From NCBI GenBank assembly GCA_963556195.1, contig OY744529.1, positions 62,051,580-62,115,579 on the forward strand: a stretch of DNA of 64,000 nt, in the 5' to 3' direction. The notes beneath the pieces were generated by a model. That model was not told the DNA's origin, searched no databases, and saw only the letters and a program-made list of their open reading frames with translations. This DNA is from Sepiola atlantica. Its lineage: Eukaryota; Mollusca; Cephalopoda; Sepiida; Sepiolidae. Positions within the stretch are counted from its first letter, which is position 1. Each line of letters starts with the position of its first letter. A program made the translations under genes and the position numbers. Shown piece after piece: positions 21,610-32,391 of the stretch.

Positions 21610-22115
21610 GTATTATCATAAAAGAACTTCTCATCTGTGGAACATGCTACCATCAGACTGCTTCCCTGCAGACTATAACAGGGTCGTCTTCAAACCAATG
21701 GCAACAGATACTTGTCATATACTTTCAGCAGCCGCGTAACTTTCGCTTCCCTTATTTTGTTTTTTAGTCCTCACATTCCATGAGCGATGTTTCTAACAAA
21801 GGAGAAAGAATTGCTGTTTTCTGGGTCGGAATCTATCCATATAACATTTATCGTTGACTATTTTTTTTACCTTGAAATGGTATTTTTTTTAGCTCTTTAC
21901 ATCAATTGGTTTCATGCTTTGTCTGGAACGATTTCCATGAAAAAAAAAACGTCCTCATAAGTAATCAAAATTTTTTTTTCATCCATTATTTTCAATCCTC
22001 TCATAATATTCTTTATCATTCAATTGACAATCCATCCATCTCAATAACTCTTATCTTCGAGTGGCCTTTAGCCTTGATAAGTTGTAACTCGGTAGTAAAA
22101 AGAAAAGGGTCATCT
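21610..22115 (+). pseudogene. Jockey-like LINE C-terminus and 3' UTR
   Basis: Translation of 21620-21735 gives TSHLWNMLPSDCFPADYN and later FKTNGNRYLS before a stop, the usual C-terminal LWN.LP...YN..FK..NR.L pattern. The following untranslated part matches 15790-15980 and 8460-8585. Confidence 0.7.
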
Positions 22116-23313
22116 ATATAATAAAATTGTCATACAACATATCATCTGTCTGTGGTAATTCACGTTATTACATGGTAGACTTTCTTTTTTTACTGCAAAG
22201 GGTCCAGCATAATAATCCTCCCTTTAATAATAAAAAGTCAACATAGATCCTGTGGGGCGGTGGAGCCCAATTTATAGTATGGATCATGGCTTTGATAAGA
22301 TATAGATGCAACCGTGTCTTTGGAAATGTACTAAGACCCACGCTGACAATTAAAATGTTATAAGTGGCATATGAGAAAAATGGATAAAAATAATTGTTAT
22401 AAATAAATTGGTCACCATTTAGCAAGTGCTAAATTCCCTAAAATGGTGTTGTGAATGAAAGAGAGGCAAACATGGTAAACGAATAAAACAGATTTATATA
22501 TATACAAATTTACAGTGGAAGATATTTTGAGTGACTAAATTGTTCGTTTAGAAAAGTTAAAGTTCTTGTTCGTAGAATGTTTGCACGGTGGAAGAAGACA
22601 CGAGTGTTAGAAGTGTGTATGTCTATATGTTTGTTTTTTGTCAGTGTATGTGGCCTTTGTCAGTGTGTGAATATGTGTGTGTGTGTTCAGGATACATTGT
22701 GCATATGTGGCCTTTTTTCAATGTGTGAATATGCTGCCATTTGTTAGTGTGTGAATATGTGTGCTGGTAAATGAAGTAGTCGTTTGCTTGCCTCCCCTGG
22801 CCTCGACGAGGGGCGGGGCCGTAATGTTGTGCAGCGTTCTATCTCGTTTCTGCTGTTGTTGGACTCTTTCTCTCTTTTGAATTTTTGGTTGTCAAGTTGC
22901 TGTTTTCGTAAGAAATTGGTATTTTACACAGTCTCGTTCAGTTTATCGGTTCAAACGAGCAGGAATCATTTTCATTGAAAATGTAGAATTTGCACATTTA
23001 TGTGAAATCATGTTTTTCTTCATTTCGAGGACGGCGAAAAGGAAAGAGTGAGCTAAACGAATGGAGAAAGAAAGAGAATAGCTTATACAAGCTAGTAACA
23101 TTTTACATTCGTTCGCATCGCATCTCCACACAATCTTACTCAAAAAGCAATCTTTCTTCAAGATAAAATAATATTTGCCATTTAGTTTTGTTTTTCTCTT
23201 CCGTTTGTCTTACAGATTATATTATTTAATGAAGGATAATATATTCAACGCAATTTTCAATCAGAGAAATCATTTTCCTATACTTTCTATTTTAACAGGA
23301 AAAGTGTTAAACA
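22116..23313. other. No gene recognised
   Basis: Contains direct repeats of GTGTGAATATGTG at 22655-22760 and a GC-box GGGGCGGGGCC near 22810. Nothing coding was identified. Confidence 0.45.
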
Positions 23314-23491
23314 CACTTGTTTTTACACTATTTTCAACAAATATTTTAAATATGGCTGCGCTGAGTGATGCATTATGGTCATTTTCATTTTATTTAGAGT
23401 GAAAGAACTCTAAATGAAATTAAAATGACGATAATGCATCACTCAGCACAGCCATATTTAAAATATTTGGAAAATAGTGTAAAAACAAGTG
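23314..23491. repeat. Long near-perfect palindrome
   Basis: 23314-23400 and 23407-23491 are reverse complements with few mismatches and a six-base loop. Blocks are TTTTTACACTATTTTC, AATATTTTAAATATGGCTG and ACTCAGC...CTCAGC. Transcribed from either strand it would fold into an 85-bp hairpin. Confidence 0.85.
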
Positions 23492-25261
23492 TCAACGAAA
23501 AGAAGCCATGCTGAATCGCCTACAACTAGCATACAAAACAACCATGGTAATATTTTTTTTATTAAACACATTTTTTGTCAAAGAAATTGAATTTAATGAT
23601 TTTATGAGATAATAAAGTGTTTTGAACTAGTACCGAACAGGATTTGTTTAGGATTCCCTTAAAGTTAATATTAACCAAAAAGTTATTTGATAACCAAATG
23701 AATTTGATTTAAATTTGTTTTACATAGGATGTTTGGAGAATCGATGACATAACTTCAGGATTATCAATCGATCTATCAATTTTATTGGCAAAAAATAGCA
23801 AAGTGCAGCAAGCCATGTAAAAAGACAGTTCGAAGATATTGCATCTATGTACTGTTTGAATGTTTGTCCAAGGTGACTTTAAACCAGGATATAGGCATCA
23901 TCACGACCACCTCTGGCAGGCTGTTTCAGGGAGCAGAAACACAGACAAAGAATACTCTTCTGTTATTATGCTATATATGTCTAAAGAAATGGGGGTTGCT
24001 TTTGTAATAGCTCTCCATTACGAGTGTAATTTCCTTTGTGGTCAATTTCTTCCTCTGCATGGTCTTTGGTTTGTGCTGATCATATTTATTTATCTGTATT
24101 TAGTCGGTTGTATTCTGTTACCCAAAATAAGAAGGGCCAAGATTTGCAGGATGCTGATCAAGTCCCTCATGTTGTCGATCATGATGCTCAGATCTTTCTT
24201 CTGAGCTCCACGGCTTTTATATTTGTTTGGTGTCATTTTTTTATGGTTTTATTGGTGTTTGCGACAACACCAGGCCCAGACTCATTTTACCTGTTATCCT
24301 GTCATAGAGATGGTGTTTATCTATTTTATATGTAGAAATAACAGTGCACTATCACACACATTGTATGTGTTAGATGTTTACAATAAAGAAAGTTCATCAG
24401 TATTTGTTTTAATGGTTTATAACTTTGAAACCAAGTATTTCTGGCCTTATGTACTATGTTACTGATTTTATTATTTACACATAATCCTGACGTAATTGCC
24501 TTCAATTTTCCAAACACTCAGTATATGTTGGGGGGGGGGGGTCCAAATCATGGAAATTGTTGGAAAAAACCCAAATAAAATGAAATCACAAAAATATTCA
24601 TTTTTTATTAAAAAGACAATTTAATTAAAATTTCCATGGCATGTTTTTCCAGGTGTTTTTAAAGACTATTTCTAGTATCACTTTCTCTGTAATAGATTTT
24701 ATTAAAGGATTGTTTTGGAATATTATCCGGCTATCGGGCTAGGAGCAAGTTGTTTTTATCTTGGAAGGACACCATCCACTTCCAAACTCCAACCATATTT
24801 TATTTCCTACCACTTAAGTCTCACTCCTATTTAGAGATCGACCTGTTTGTTTTTACTTAAAAAACGAAAAACAGTAGGTGATCTACTCTTAGAAAAGGTT
24901 GGGAGAGTCTTACTAATCATCCCTTGATTTTATTTGTTTTATTTTTTTCTTTCTTTTTTTTTGTATCATTCTTCATTATTTTTCATGAAATTGTAAATAT
25001 CTTTTGTAAATAAAGTAAATTTTAATTTTAAACCATTGGAGATATTTTGAGTAGAGTAGTCCATAAAGTAAATGTGGTATTTTGGTGACTGCTGAAGTGA
25101 AAGTGATGAACCAATGATGAAAGAATCTAAGGAACAGTGCTTGTACGTGTGGGTAAAAATGTATCTAGTTAAGAGTAGGATAGACAGAGGATGACCGTCT
25201 GCATACGGTTGGTGGCCTTGTGTCTAACTTGTAAAAATTGTTTCATTTTTTTGACAATAAT
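23492..25261. other. No gene recognised
   Basis: Open frames at 23860-24465 have a hydrophobic bias from T-rich codons but no family motif. A G run lies at 24530-24541. 24700-25020 ends in AATAAAG after a T-rich stretch and could be an old retroelement end. Confidence 0.4.
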
Positions 25262-25445
25262 TTTTTCAAAGTGTAATACTTGTTCTGCCTGCTGTTAGAG
25301 GAAAAATTCCACCCAGACTGAAGTATTTTTTTGTGCCCCAATACAGAGTTCCCCTTTTGGGGGAGATGGATTTTACCACACCTTAAAAACTAACCTTGTG
25401 CCTAACTTTGCCCTCGTGAGGGATAGGCAAGTAACTGGCGTCTGT
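25262..25445 (+). mobile_element. U2-like SINE family, copy 2
   Basis: AAAGTGTAATACTTGTTCTG at 25267-25287 corresponds to the U2-like head, more decayed than copy 1. The body has CAGAGTTCCCCTTTTGGGGG, AGATGGATTTTACCACA, ACCTTGTGCCTAACTTTGC and a TCGTGAGGG block. Confidence 0.5.
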
Positions 25446-25779
25446 TGTGGAATACACACAATGTGCTTACAAGTTTAATATAGAGATATACACCACAATC
25501 ATGCATAAATGAATGGGCAACTTCATTAAAATGTCTACCATTCATTTTTTCTTCCAAATTCTAAAAAGAATTTTCCTATGATAATTCTCAGAACGGCTAA
25601 AATGAATTTAACTTCCCCAAATTGGTGAACATTAACTTACTACATTTTTATAACTAATCGCCCCCCCCCCACACTTCTCCTCTGTCTTTCCTTACACAAT
25701 ACCCCACCGCCCCTCCTTCTCTTCTGATTCTTTTCCCAGTCCCCCACCCAGAGCCTCTCTTTCCTCACCCACATTCTCT

Positions 25780-25903
25780 TATAAATACCCAAACTCTGAT
25801 CATTATCTCACCACTTACTGTTCATTGTGGAAAGTTTTACTCATCGAATGAAGACAGCCTTTGTATAAAACGCTGTTTCATCATCAATGGATTCACTAAG
25901 AAG
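25780..25903 (+). promoter_or_regulatory. Candidate TATA promoter and short 5' exon
   Basis: TATAAATA lies at 25780-25787 downstream of a long pyrimidine-rich tract. About 30 bases further on is CTCACCACTT, a plausible initiator. A short stretch ends AAG|GTAACT at 25903/25904, a good donor. Spliced to the acceptor at 31935 it would form a 5' untranslated exon for the NIDO gene, with a short upstream ORF. No transcript evidence is available, and the exon could belong to another transcript. Confidence 0.35.
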
Positions 25904-25975
25904 GTAACTTCTTTTATTATTCAAACATTGCAATTTATTTTTTTATTTATATTTTTTAATAAAAAAAACGAATTT

Positions 25976-26310
25976 TATAGAATCACTCCCGTCTCCTATC
26001 GGGTGGTTTTATGGGTGTTTTTTGTTGAGTGCCCTGAGAACGATTTTGGCATTGAACCCCTAACCATAACAGGCCAAAATATGTAGGGAAAAAAACCGGT
26101 TTGGAGCCATAAGTGATTCTATAAAAATACCTACAAAATGAACATGTATTTTTTACCATAACACTAACCCTAACCCTAAAAAATAAACATTAGAGACGAG
26201 AGTGATTCTATAAAAATACCCACAAAAATGAACATGTATTTTTTACCATAACGATAACACTAACCCTAAAAAATACATTGGAGACGGAAGTGAATCTATA
26301 AAATTACCAC
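25976..26310. repeat. Tandem and inverted repeat with telomere-type blocks
   Basis: AATTTTATAGAATCACTCCC at 25970-25993 is inverted relative to the copies at 26112, 26200 and 26290. Between them a unit of about 95 bases (GTGATTCTATAAAAATACC, ATGAACATGTATTTTTTACC, CTAACCCTAA) repeats about twice. Confidence 0.65.
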
Positions 26311-26561
26311 CCACCCCTCGCACCACAGAAAAAGCAATCACATCTGAAGCCATAATTATTTTTATTTGCTAACTAAACCAAGTTCATGCTTAATAGTTTT
26401 ATTGTTTTTCATTTGGAATAAATTAAAATTGTGTTCGATGTTGTTTTAAATATTTCCAGAATATTTTACAACTTGAACATTTCACAATGCCTTCCTCGTT
26501 CAATTTTTTTACTTTCATGTTCTGTTGTATAGAATAAATTAAATGCAAAGAAGTTCCTATC

Positions 26562-26720
26562 TACTTACCTCCCCACGAGGTCAGAGTTTGACACAAGGTC
26601 GGTTTTTAATTTGGAGAAAATCCAGCTTCTCCAAAAAGGGGGCACTCTAGATTGGGACAAAAATTCAAATTGTCTCAATCTTTAACGCTGTCTCCTTTAC
26701 TGACTGAGGACTGAATCTCT
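26562..26720 (-). mobile_element. U2-like SINE family, copy 3, inverted
   Basis: The minus strand carries TCCTCAGTCAGTAAAGGA, AGAGTGCCCCCTTTTTGG, AGCTGGATTTTCTCC and ACCTTGTGTCAAACTCTG, in the order seen in copies 1 and 2. The U2-like head itself is not recognisable here. Confidence 0.5.
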
Positions 26721-26971
26721 TTCGATGGAGATGAATGTGAGTTGTTTGCTTTTTTTGGGGATTCTTGTTTGTTGCATCGCTATGTATTTTTTTCTGATTG
26801 AGAACTTTTTGTGTTTTCGATGAGTCCATGGAAGAAAGATCCGCGATTGATATACAAATATTGGTTGTTCTTCTGTTGAACGAAACAGATCTGTAATTGT
26901 ACCAAAGTTTTCTGTTTCAAAAAATGATTGATAAGATGAATAAAATTTTGGTCTTTGGAATGTAGCAAAAT

Positions 26972-26972
<1 letters not shown>

Positions 26973-27044
<72 letters not shown>
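26973..27044. repeat. (TA)n array
   Basis: A TA run of about 72 bases directly abutting the palindrome at 27047. Confidence 0.95.
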
Positions 27045-27045
<1 letters not shown>

Positions 27046-27046
27046 C

Positions 27047-27226
27047 ATAAATTTTTATTTATACAAACATTATTGGTTACATATGTGCATACATGTTTCG
27101 GTTGTACTCTTCACAGAGAGTTCACCTCTTCAGACCAAAGAAGAGGTTGACTCTCTGTGAAGAGTACAACCGAAACATGTATGCACATATGTAACCAATA
27201 ATGTTTGTATAAATAAAATTTATACT
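27047..27226. repeat. Near-perfect palindrome beside TA array
   Basis: 27047-27131 is the reverse complement of 27140-27226 with an eight-base loop. Each arm carries CTGTGAAGAG...CCGAAACATGT, a pattern reminiscent of terminal sequences of Penelope-like elements but without a clean hammerhead core. Confidence 0.85.
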
Positions 27227-27314
27227 AAAAAAACAGCTCTACTTGTTATTGGGCACTTTTTATAAACACTGGAGTTTCAACGGATTTACATCTACAGAAA
27301 CTAATAACATACAT

Positions 27315-27319
<5 letters not shown>

Positions 27320-27404
<85 letters not shown>
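27320..27404. repeat. (TA)n array
   Basis: A TA run of about 85 bases, the longest in the window. Confidence 0.95.
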
Positions 27405-27407
<3 letters not shown>

Positions 27408-27607
27408 TATTTTGCTTAAAAACTATACATTACAGTTTCTGTTAGATGAACTGGTTACGGACAGCCGATTTCTGGGTTAGAATCTGGACAAACGATTTCT
27501 GGATTAGAATCCATCCATCTAACCTAGAAACCGCCTGTCCGTAATAATAAAACCCCGTTTTTTTAACAGAAACTGTAACGTACAGTTTTTAAATAAAATA
27601 ATTTATA
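27402..27607. repeat. Second palindrome beside TA array
   Basis: ATAAATTATTTTGCTTAAAA and CAGTTTCTGTT on the left are matched by complements at 27564-27607. Inner blocks GGTTACGGACAG...GGGTTAGAATC and CTAACC...CTGTCCGTAA also pair. Confidence 0.75.
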
Positions 27608-28090
27608 TTAGCTCTTGTAAAACTTACGATTGAGCACTTTATTTATTTCTTTTAAACAAATCATGATACGCTATAGGCAGAAGGCCAAAGTCTGTATAAC
27701 TTTTTTATTCATCACCCATTGATTTTATTAATGTCCACACTTACCACAATATCTACTTGCAATAAGTTAGACACTGACTGACCACCTCAATAAAACAATT
27801 GCAATAATAAATTTATGTTTTAGACATTTGAAACTTTTTTGTAGACTCCCTCGGCTCAAGTTTATCTTTAACTAGTGAATCCGTGTTCTGACATTGTCTC
27901 AGGTAACACCAAAATCTCTTAATCCCAATCTTGGACTATTGAATTATTTGCTATTTATGATCGACCGGCGCGACTGCAGACCCCACGATATTAATGTAAA
28001 ACAGCAACCGGAATAGTAAGAATCAAACTTAATCTAGTGGTGGAGGGGGATCGCTTCTCTTCTCTACAACCCCTTTCTCACAGGGACGGG
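27608..28090. other. No gene recognised
   Basis: AT-rich. A possible Helitron 3' remnant (GGTATTCTTCTAG|T) lies at 28088-28102, just before the next copy of the same family. Confidence 0.45.
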
Positions 28091-28102
28091 TATTCTTCTA
28101 GT

Positions 28103-28726
28103 ATTTATATAAAGTTAGGTATACATATATGTTTATATATTTTTATGTATACGATTCACTTCTAAACAAATTAACCGATCAATATGCATTTTGGAATACA
28201 GCTGCTAGGAGTAAGGGCGGGTAATGTGATCTATATTTAGTTTAATTTAGTTTTATACAAAAGGGCAAACAAGGTGTGGAAACCCTTCATAGAAAATTAA
28301 GATATTTCCGATTTTTGTGAAATGTTGACAATAGGTATTAGACATCAAATAATAAATATTCCCTAAATTTAAGTTTCTTTGGACTAATTTAAAGGTTTTT
28401 AGGGGGCATAATATGGGTTTAACCTTCTATTTGAAAATTCAAATATTTCAGATTTGCATTAAATTTGATCCATAGTCATTAGACACCAATTAAGCAAGAT
28501 TTCCTGAATTTCAAATTTTTCTTAATGACACTTAAGCTTAAGCCTAAAAATTGAGACATTTTCTAACATCAAAATCATGTAATGGATTTTGATCAACATT
28601 AGAATAAGAATGCTAGACATAAGGTTTAATAGCATTATATCTTGATTTTAATCTTCGTAAGAGGGACATAAAGACTGTTATGTCCAGGAAATTAATTTTA
28701 CCTCTTCTGGAACGGATATTCTTCTA

Positions 28727-28727
<1 letters not shown>
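28103..28727 (+). mobile_element. Non-autonomous Helitron, family B, copy 1
   Basis: About 620 bases shared with 46030-46627 (+) and 61636-62215 (-). Blocks include AACAAATTAACCGATCA, CAGCTGCTAGGAGTAAGGG, TTTCAGATTTGCATT and CTAGACATAAGGTTTAA. It ends CTAG followed by T inside a TA run, as Helitrons do. No Rep/helicase gene. Confidence 0.65.

Positions 28728-28786
<59 letters not shown>
28728..28786. repeat. (TA)n array
   Basis: A TA run of about 58 bases joining the Helitron end to the next repeat. Confidence 0.95.
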
Positions 28787-28789
<3 letters not shown>

Positions 28790-28990
28790 ACTTGGGACAC
28801 AAATGCAAATTATGGCAAATTCATCAGCCAATTCCCCTCCGAAACTAAGATCCTAATTCGGATGGACTATTGAAAGGATCTACCAAAGGATATCTAGACA
28901 TGAGTTGTCTCTTATTTGTCTCTTATATTCAACAATACTTGCCTGCAAGAAAAGATGCTACGTAGATATAAGGCCGGGCACTCTGAGTGA
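28787..28990 (+). mobile_element. Penelope-associated repeat, copy 1
   Basis: TACTTGGGACACAAAT, CCGAAACTAAGAT, AAAGGATCTACCAAAGGATA and CAATACTTGCCTGCAAGA match the inverted copy at 55055-55270. This copy starts at the predicted hammerhead cleavage side, so the ribozyme core itself is absent. Confidence 0.55.
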
Positions 28991-29125
28991 GTTTAATAAC
29001 AAGCAGTACAAATAGCTTCATGCAAGATCCAAACACAGTTTGTTGATCACTTTAACTGCTCGTGTAAAATTAGCTGCCGACTCGCTATTTACAAAGTTAA
29101 ATTCCTCTTTAATTATTAGCTAATT

Positions 29126-29262
29126 CGCTATGGCCGAGGGGTTAACGCTCTTGACTGCAAATCAGTGGCGATTTGTGATCGGAGTTCGCGCCTGCCGACC
29201 GTTGAGAATTAACTTCCTGCACTGAAGATTGCGTTAGCATGAAACATCGATGTCTGTAGGTA
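29126..29262 (+). mobile_element. tRNA-derived SINE
   Basis: GCTATGGCCGAGGGGTTAAC is a good box A of the serine/leucine type. CTTGACTGCAAATCAG resembles an anticodon arm with GCA in the loop. GGAGTTCGCGCC stands in for box B. The acceptor stem does not close, so it is not a working tRNA. A short AT-rich body and tail follow. Confidence 0.6.
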
Positions 29263-29283
29263 ATAAATAATTAATATTTATTT

Positions 29284-29288
<5 letters not shown>

Positions 29289-29356
<68 letters not shown>
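29289..29356. repeat. (TA)n array
   Basis: A TA run of about 67 bases. Confidence 0.95.
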
Positions 29357-29358
<2 letters not shown>

Positions 29359-29557
29359 TTCCCTGTTTATGGAGTACTCTAGTAGAGGAAATGATGGTTT
29401 CCACTTAAAAAATACAAATAAATAAATTCATTTAAAAACGATATAATTTCTTCCACTCCCAGTAGCAGGTTTCTTAGCTGAGATTGTAAGACACCAGAGG
29501 TCACGGTTAATAGTGGCCTGGTGTCCGGGTTTCGAATATCAAGGTTGATGCACTCAC

Positions 29558-29599
29558 TCACACTGATGAGCCGTCAAACGACGATACAGCTGTTTGTGG
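29558..29599 (+). ncRNA. Hammerhead-ribozyme-like motif
   Basis: CUGAUGA at 29563-29569 is complete. A short stem II region (CGTC AAA CGAC type) spans 29570-29582. GATA at 29583-29586 stands where GAAA is expected. ACAGCTGT at 29586-29593 is a self-complementary stem III, followed by T as the cleavage-site base. TCACA (29558-29562) pairs with TGTGG (29595-29599) as stem I. One core base is altered (A to T), so this copy is probably weak or dead, but the architecture is complete. Confidence 0.55.
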
Positions 29600-30027
29600 A
29601 TGATTATATATATATTTCGTGCACCACAGCTCTTCTGTGTGGCTAGATAAGCAAATGCTTCATGCTGATATTCAAACTCTAACCTCTTACTTCTATGAAG
29701 TAAGGGAAATTATAATGCTTCTATACGTTTACATTCACATTATCTTATTATTTATTCTTTTATGAAGTGCTATGGCCTTATGCTAAGTGAAAGCTGTTTA
29801 TTCCCTTACTAGAGAGATCAAGCCACGAGTGGGAAGCAAACATCTCATGATAAACAGCAAGCTAAGTGTTGTCCTAGTGACTAGTAATTTTGCCATCAGT
29901 CTATGTCAAATCTCATGAGATTAACAATTGAAAGAAACAGCATCTAAAATTTCACTATATAGAACAGAAATGAATACAATAATTCCCGGTCAGATTTTGG
30001 CCTAATTTATTGGGGATTTATGAAAGA

Positions 30028-31163
30028 CTAGCAGGGGTACCCGGCGTTGCCCGGGGCTCTCCCTCCTCCTCTCCGCAAGTAATATAGGATATTGAGCACT
30101 TTTCTCCCGGACAACGCCGAGTATTTAGAAAATCAAGACGGCCTCCAGAGCACTACTAAAATCACTCTTACCGATCCCCCTCTCCTTTTCATCTGCACAA
30201 TAGTCCGAAGAGAAACACTACAGTAGCTCTATCTAGGACATTTAGCACTTTTCTTTCGGACAACGCCGAAACCTCTGGGTCCTAAATTGACGAAGCCCCC
30301 CTAGGTCCTATACTGTAGAAGCACCCCCGGTGCTGGGTCCTATACTGTAGAAGCACCCCCCCCCCGTCCCTGTATTGCAGAAGCCTCTGGGTCCTATACT
30401 GTAGACGCACCCCTGGTCCCTATACTGTAGAAGCAGCCCTGGTCCCTATACTGCATAAGCACCCATGGTCCCTATTCTGCAGAAGCATCCGGGTCTTATA
30501 TTGTAGAAGCACCCCTGGCTCCTATACTGCAGAAGCCTTTGAGTCCTATACTGTAGAAGCGCCCCCCCCCCCCACCTGGTGCCTATACTGCAGAAGACCC
30601 CCCTCCCCGCCCAGGTCCATATACTTCAGAAGCCTCCGGGTCCTATATTGTATAAGCACCCTCGCAGGATGAAGATTTTAATAATCCCCCCCCCCCGCGT
30701 CCCAAACATTCTCCCCCCCCCCTCCCCGCCTCCCCCCTCCCCCCAAACAACTATTTTTATTTTAAAAGATATAAGTTTAGGTTGCTAGGTGCGGATGTGA
30801 TTGAGCAACCCTTGTTTCACTGTTATTGATACATCCGGACAGAAGTTATGGGATGACTTGATGCAACCGGACAGTGCATTTTTATCAAGTTGTTACATGA
30901 ATACATTGGCTGATTTCAAAATCACCAGTAAATAACATTGAAAAAGTTTCAAAAAACCAGACCTGCCCCCGAAAACTGGCCCCGTTGACCCCGGGGACAT
31001 TTTTAGTTTTCGTAATTTTGAGATATTATGCTCCCAGGTGTTGTCCGGTCGTAAAGATGTCAACTTGTTGACAGTTTGCCGAGTAGTTTTTGAGGAGTAG
31101 CTGGACAGACAGACAGACAGACATACAGACAGACAACTGGCCTTTATATAATAGAAGAAGATA
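30028..31163 (-). mobile_element. Non-autonomous Helitron, family C, minus strand
   Basis: The minus-strand 3' end has a GC hairpin (CCGGGCAACGCCGGG at 30040-30055), a short spacer and CTAG (30031-30028), then T. The other end near 31163 reads TCTTCTATTATATAAAGGCC and a GTCTGTCTGT run. The interior holds a minisatellite and no helicase gene. Confidence 0.65.
30288..30665. repeat. Minisatellite within Helitron
   Basis: About 12 degenerate units of 25-35 bases containing GGTCCTATACTGTAGAAGC and CACCCC. C runs cause length variation. C-rich DNA continues to 30750. Confidence 0.85.
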
Positions 31164-31320
31164 TATGCATACCTTATTTTCTGGCATATAAGACGTAGTA
31201 AGGCCCTGAGTTTTCTAAAGTTTCAAACATCTTTTTAAAAAGATTTAACCAGATGAATCCCAAAACTTGAACATTTTCCCTCTAATAATTTAAAAGCAAA
31301 GTCACTTCTAACGAAAGACT

Positions 31321-31344
31321 AACCCTAACCCTTAACTATTATCT

Positions 31345-31376
<32 letters not shown>

Positions 31377-31388
31377 TTACCCTAACCC
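31321..31388 (+). repeat. Interstitial telomere-type array
   Basis: Short CCCTAA array with AACCCTTAACTATTATC and CCCTTTACCC interruptions. It lies about 570 bases upstream of the NIDO start codon. Confidence 0.85.
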
Positions 31389-31935
31389 AGAAAATGTTAA
31401 AAAGAAAAAAACATTGTAAAAAAAACAACATTTTATTTAAAAACATTTGATTAACAATGGTTCCTTTGACAAATAAAAAAAATAAACAACTACGTTTTTT
31501 ATTTTGCTATATGTATTTTACTTTAATTTCTTTTTCTGAATTTATCGTCTGCCGTCTTCAATTTATCGTTTGGCAGTTTTCGCCTCGTCAACTCTCAGGT
31601 GCTTCTGAGACCTGCCCAAACGTTGACGACGTGAAGTTAGAGAAACACTGTGCGTTCTCTATAAGAATACCAAAAATTATTTACTTTATTTGGCTAAGAA
31701 AGATTATATTTAAAAATTATTTAGCTTCTTCGGTTAAATAACAAAAAATTATATTTAAATTATTAAATTTATTTATTTTTAATTTACATATGCAAATTAT
31801 TTTCTCCTATGCTTATTCATAAACCATTCATTTTTTTGGCTTAAAAGTAAAAAATTTATGAAGAAACAAATAATTTTTTTTTTTTTTTGACATTTGCAGG
31901 TTATTTAAAATTATCGAAAACTAATTTTCTTTTAG
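31389..31935. other. AT-rich flank upstream of the NIDO start
   Basis: The frame at 31457-31741 has no family motif. It ends in a pyrimidine-rich TTTTAG that may be a splice acceptor. Confidence 0.4.
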
Positions 31936-31956
31936 GTCATCATAAATAAATCAAAA

Positions 31957-32193
31957 ATGATAAGAAAAGGAGAAACAGGGCCGAATATAACAACGGCTTT
32001 TTGTTGTTTAATGTGGATTGCGTTGCTGTTTCCTCTAACCTGGGCCGACCCGGATGTGGGATCTTTGACTCCGTATGGACAGGCAGAAAAAGATGACGTC
32101 ATTCAAGTCGAAAGACTGAGTTCCATCAATCCTTTCACTGTTCACCTGGATGCACAATTCAAATTCACAGGCAATACATATGACGAGGTTTAC
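31957..32193 (+). CDS. NIDO gene coding exon 1: signal peptide and start of NIDO domain
   Basis: It encodes residues 1-79. The ATG at 31957 is chosen because it directly precedes a short basic n-region and a strong hydrophobic signal core ending TWA|DPD. A pyrimidine-rich acceptor (TTTTAG) ends at 31935, so the exon may begin at 31936 with 21 untranslated bases. In the unspliced frame that TAG is itself an upstream stop. The donor TAC|GTAAGT at 32194 is close to consensus and leaves phase 0. The exon ends inside the NIDO fold, at GNTYDEVY. Confidence 0.85.
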
Positions 32194-32338
32194 GTAAGTC
32201 ACTCTTGGTTCAATTCTCTTTGTTATTCTATTACTAATGCCTTCTTCAGGTTACAACAATCAAAGAATGATGGTTGTAACACCCAAAATGGAAACAAAAA
32301 ATGCTCAAAGATAATGTTAAGAAATGTTTTTTTCTGAG

Positions 32339-32391
<53 letters not shown>

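Noticed and set aside
23860..24465. Hydrophobic, membrane-like proteins
   Set aside because: T-rich codons give hydrophobic residues in several frames at once; no conserved pattern or splice sites.
27146..27190. Hammerhead ribozyme in the palindrome arms
   Set aside because: The pattern CTGTGAAGAG...GAAAC lacks the CUGANGA core and no stem II forms.
29126..29200. Functional tRNA gene
   Set aside because: Box A is good but the acceptor stem does not pair and the T arm is poor; better explained as a SINE head.
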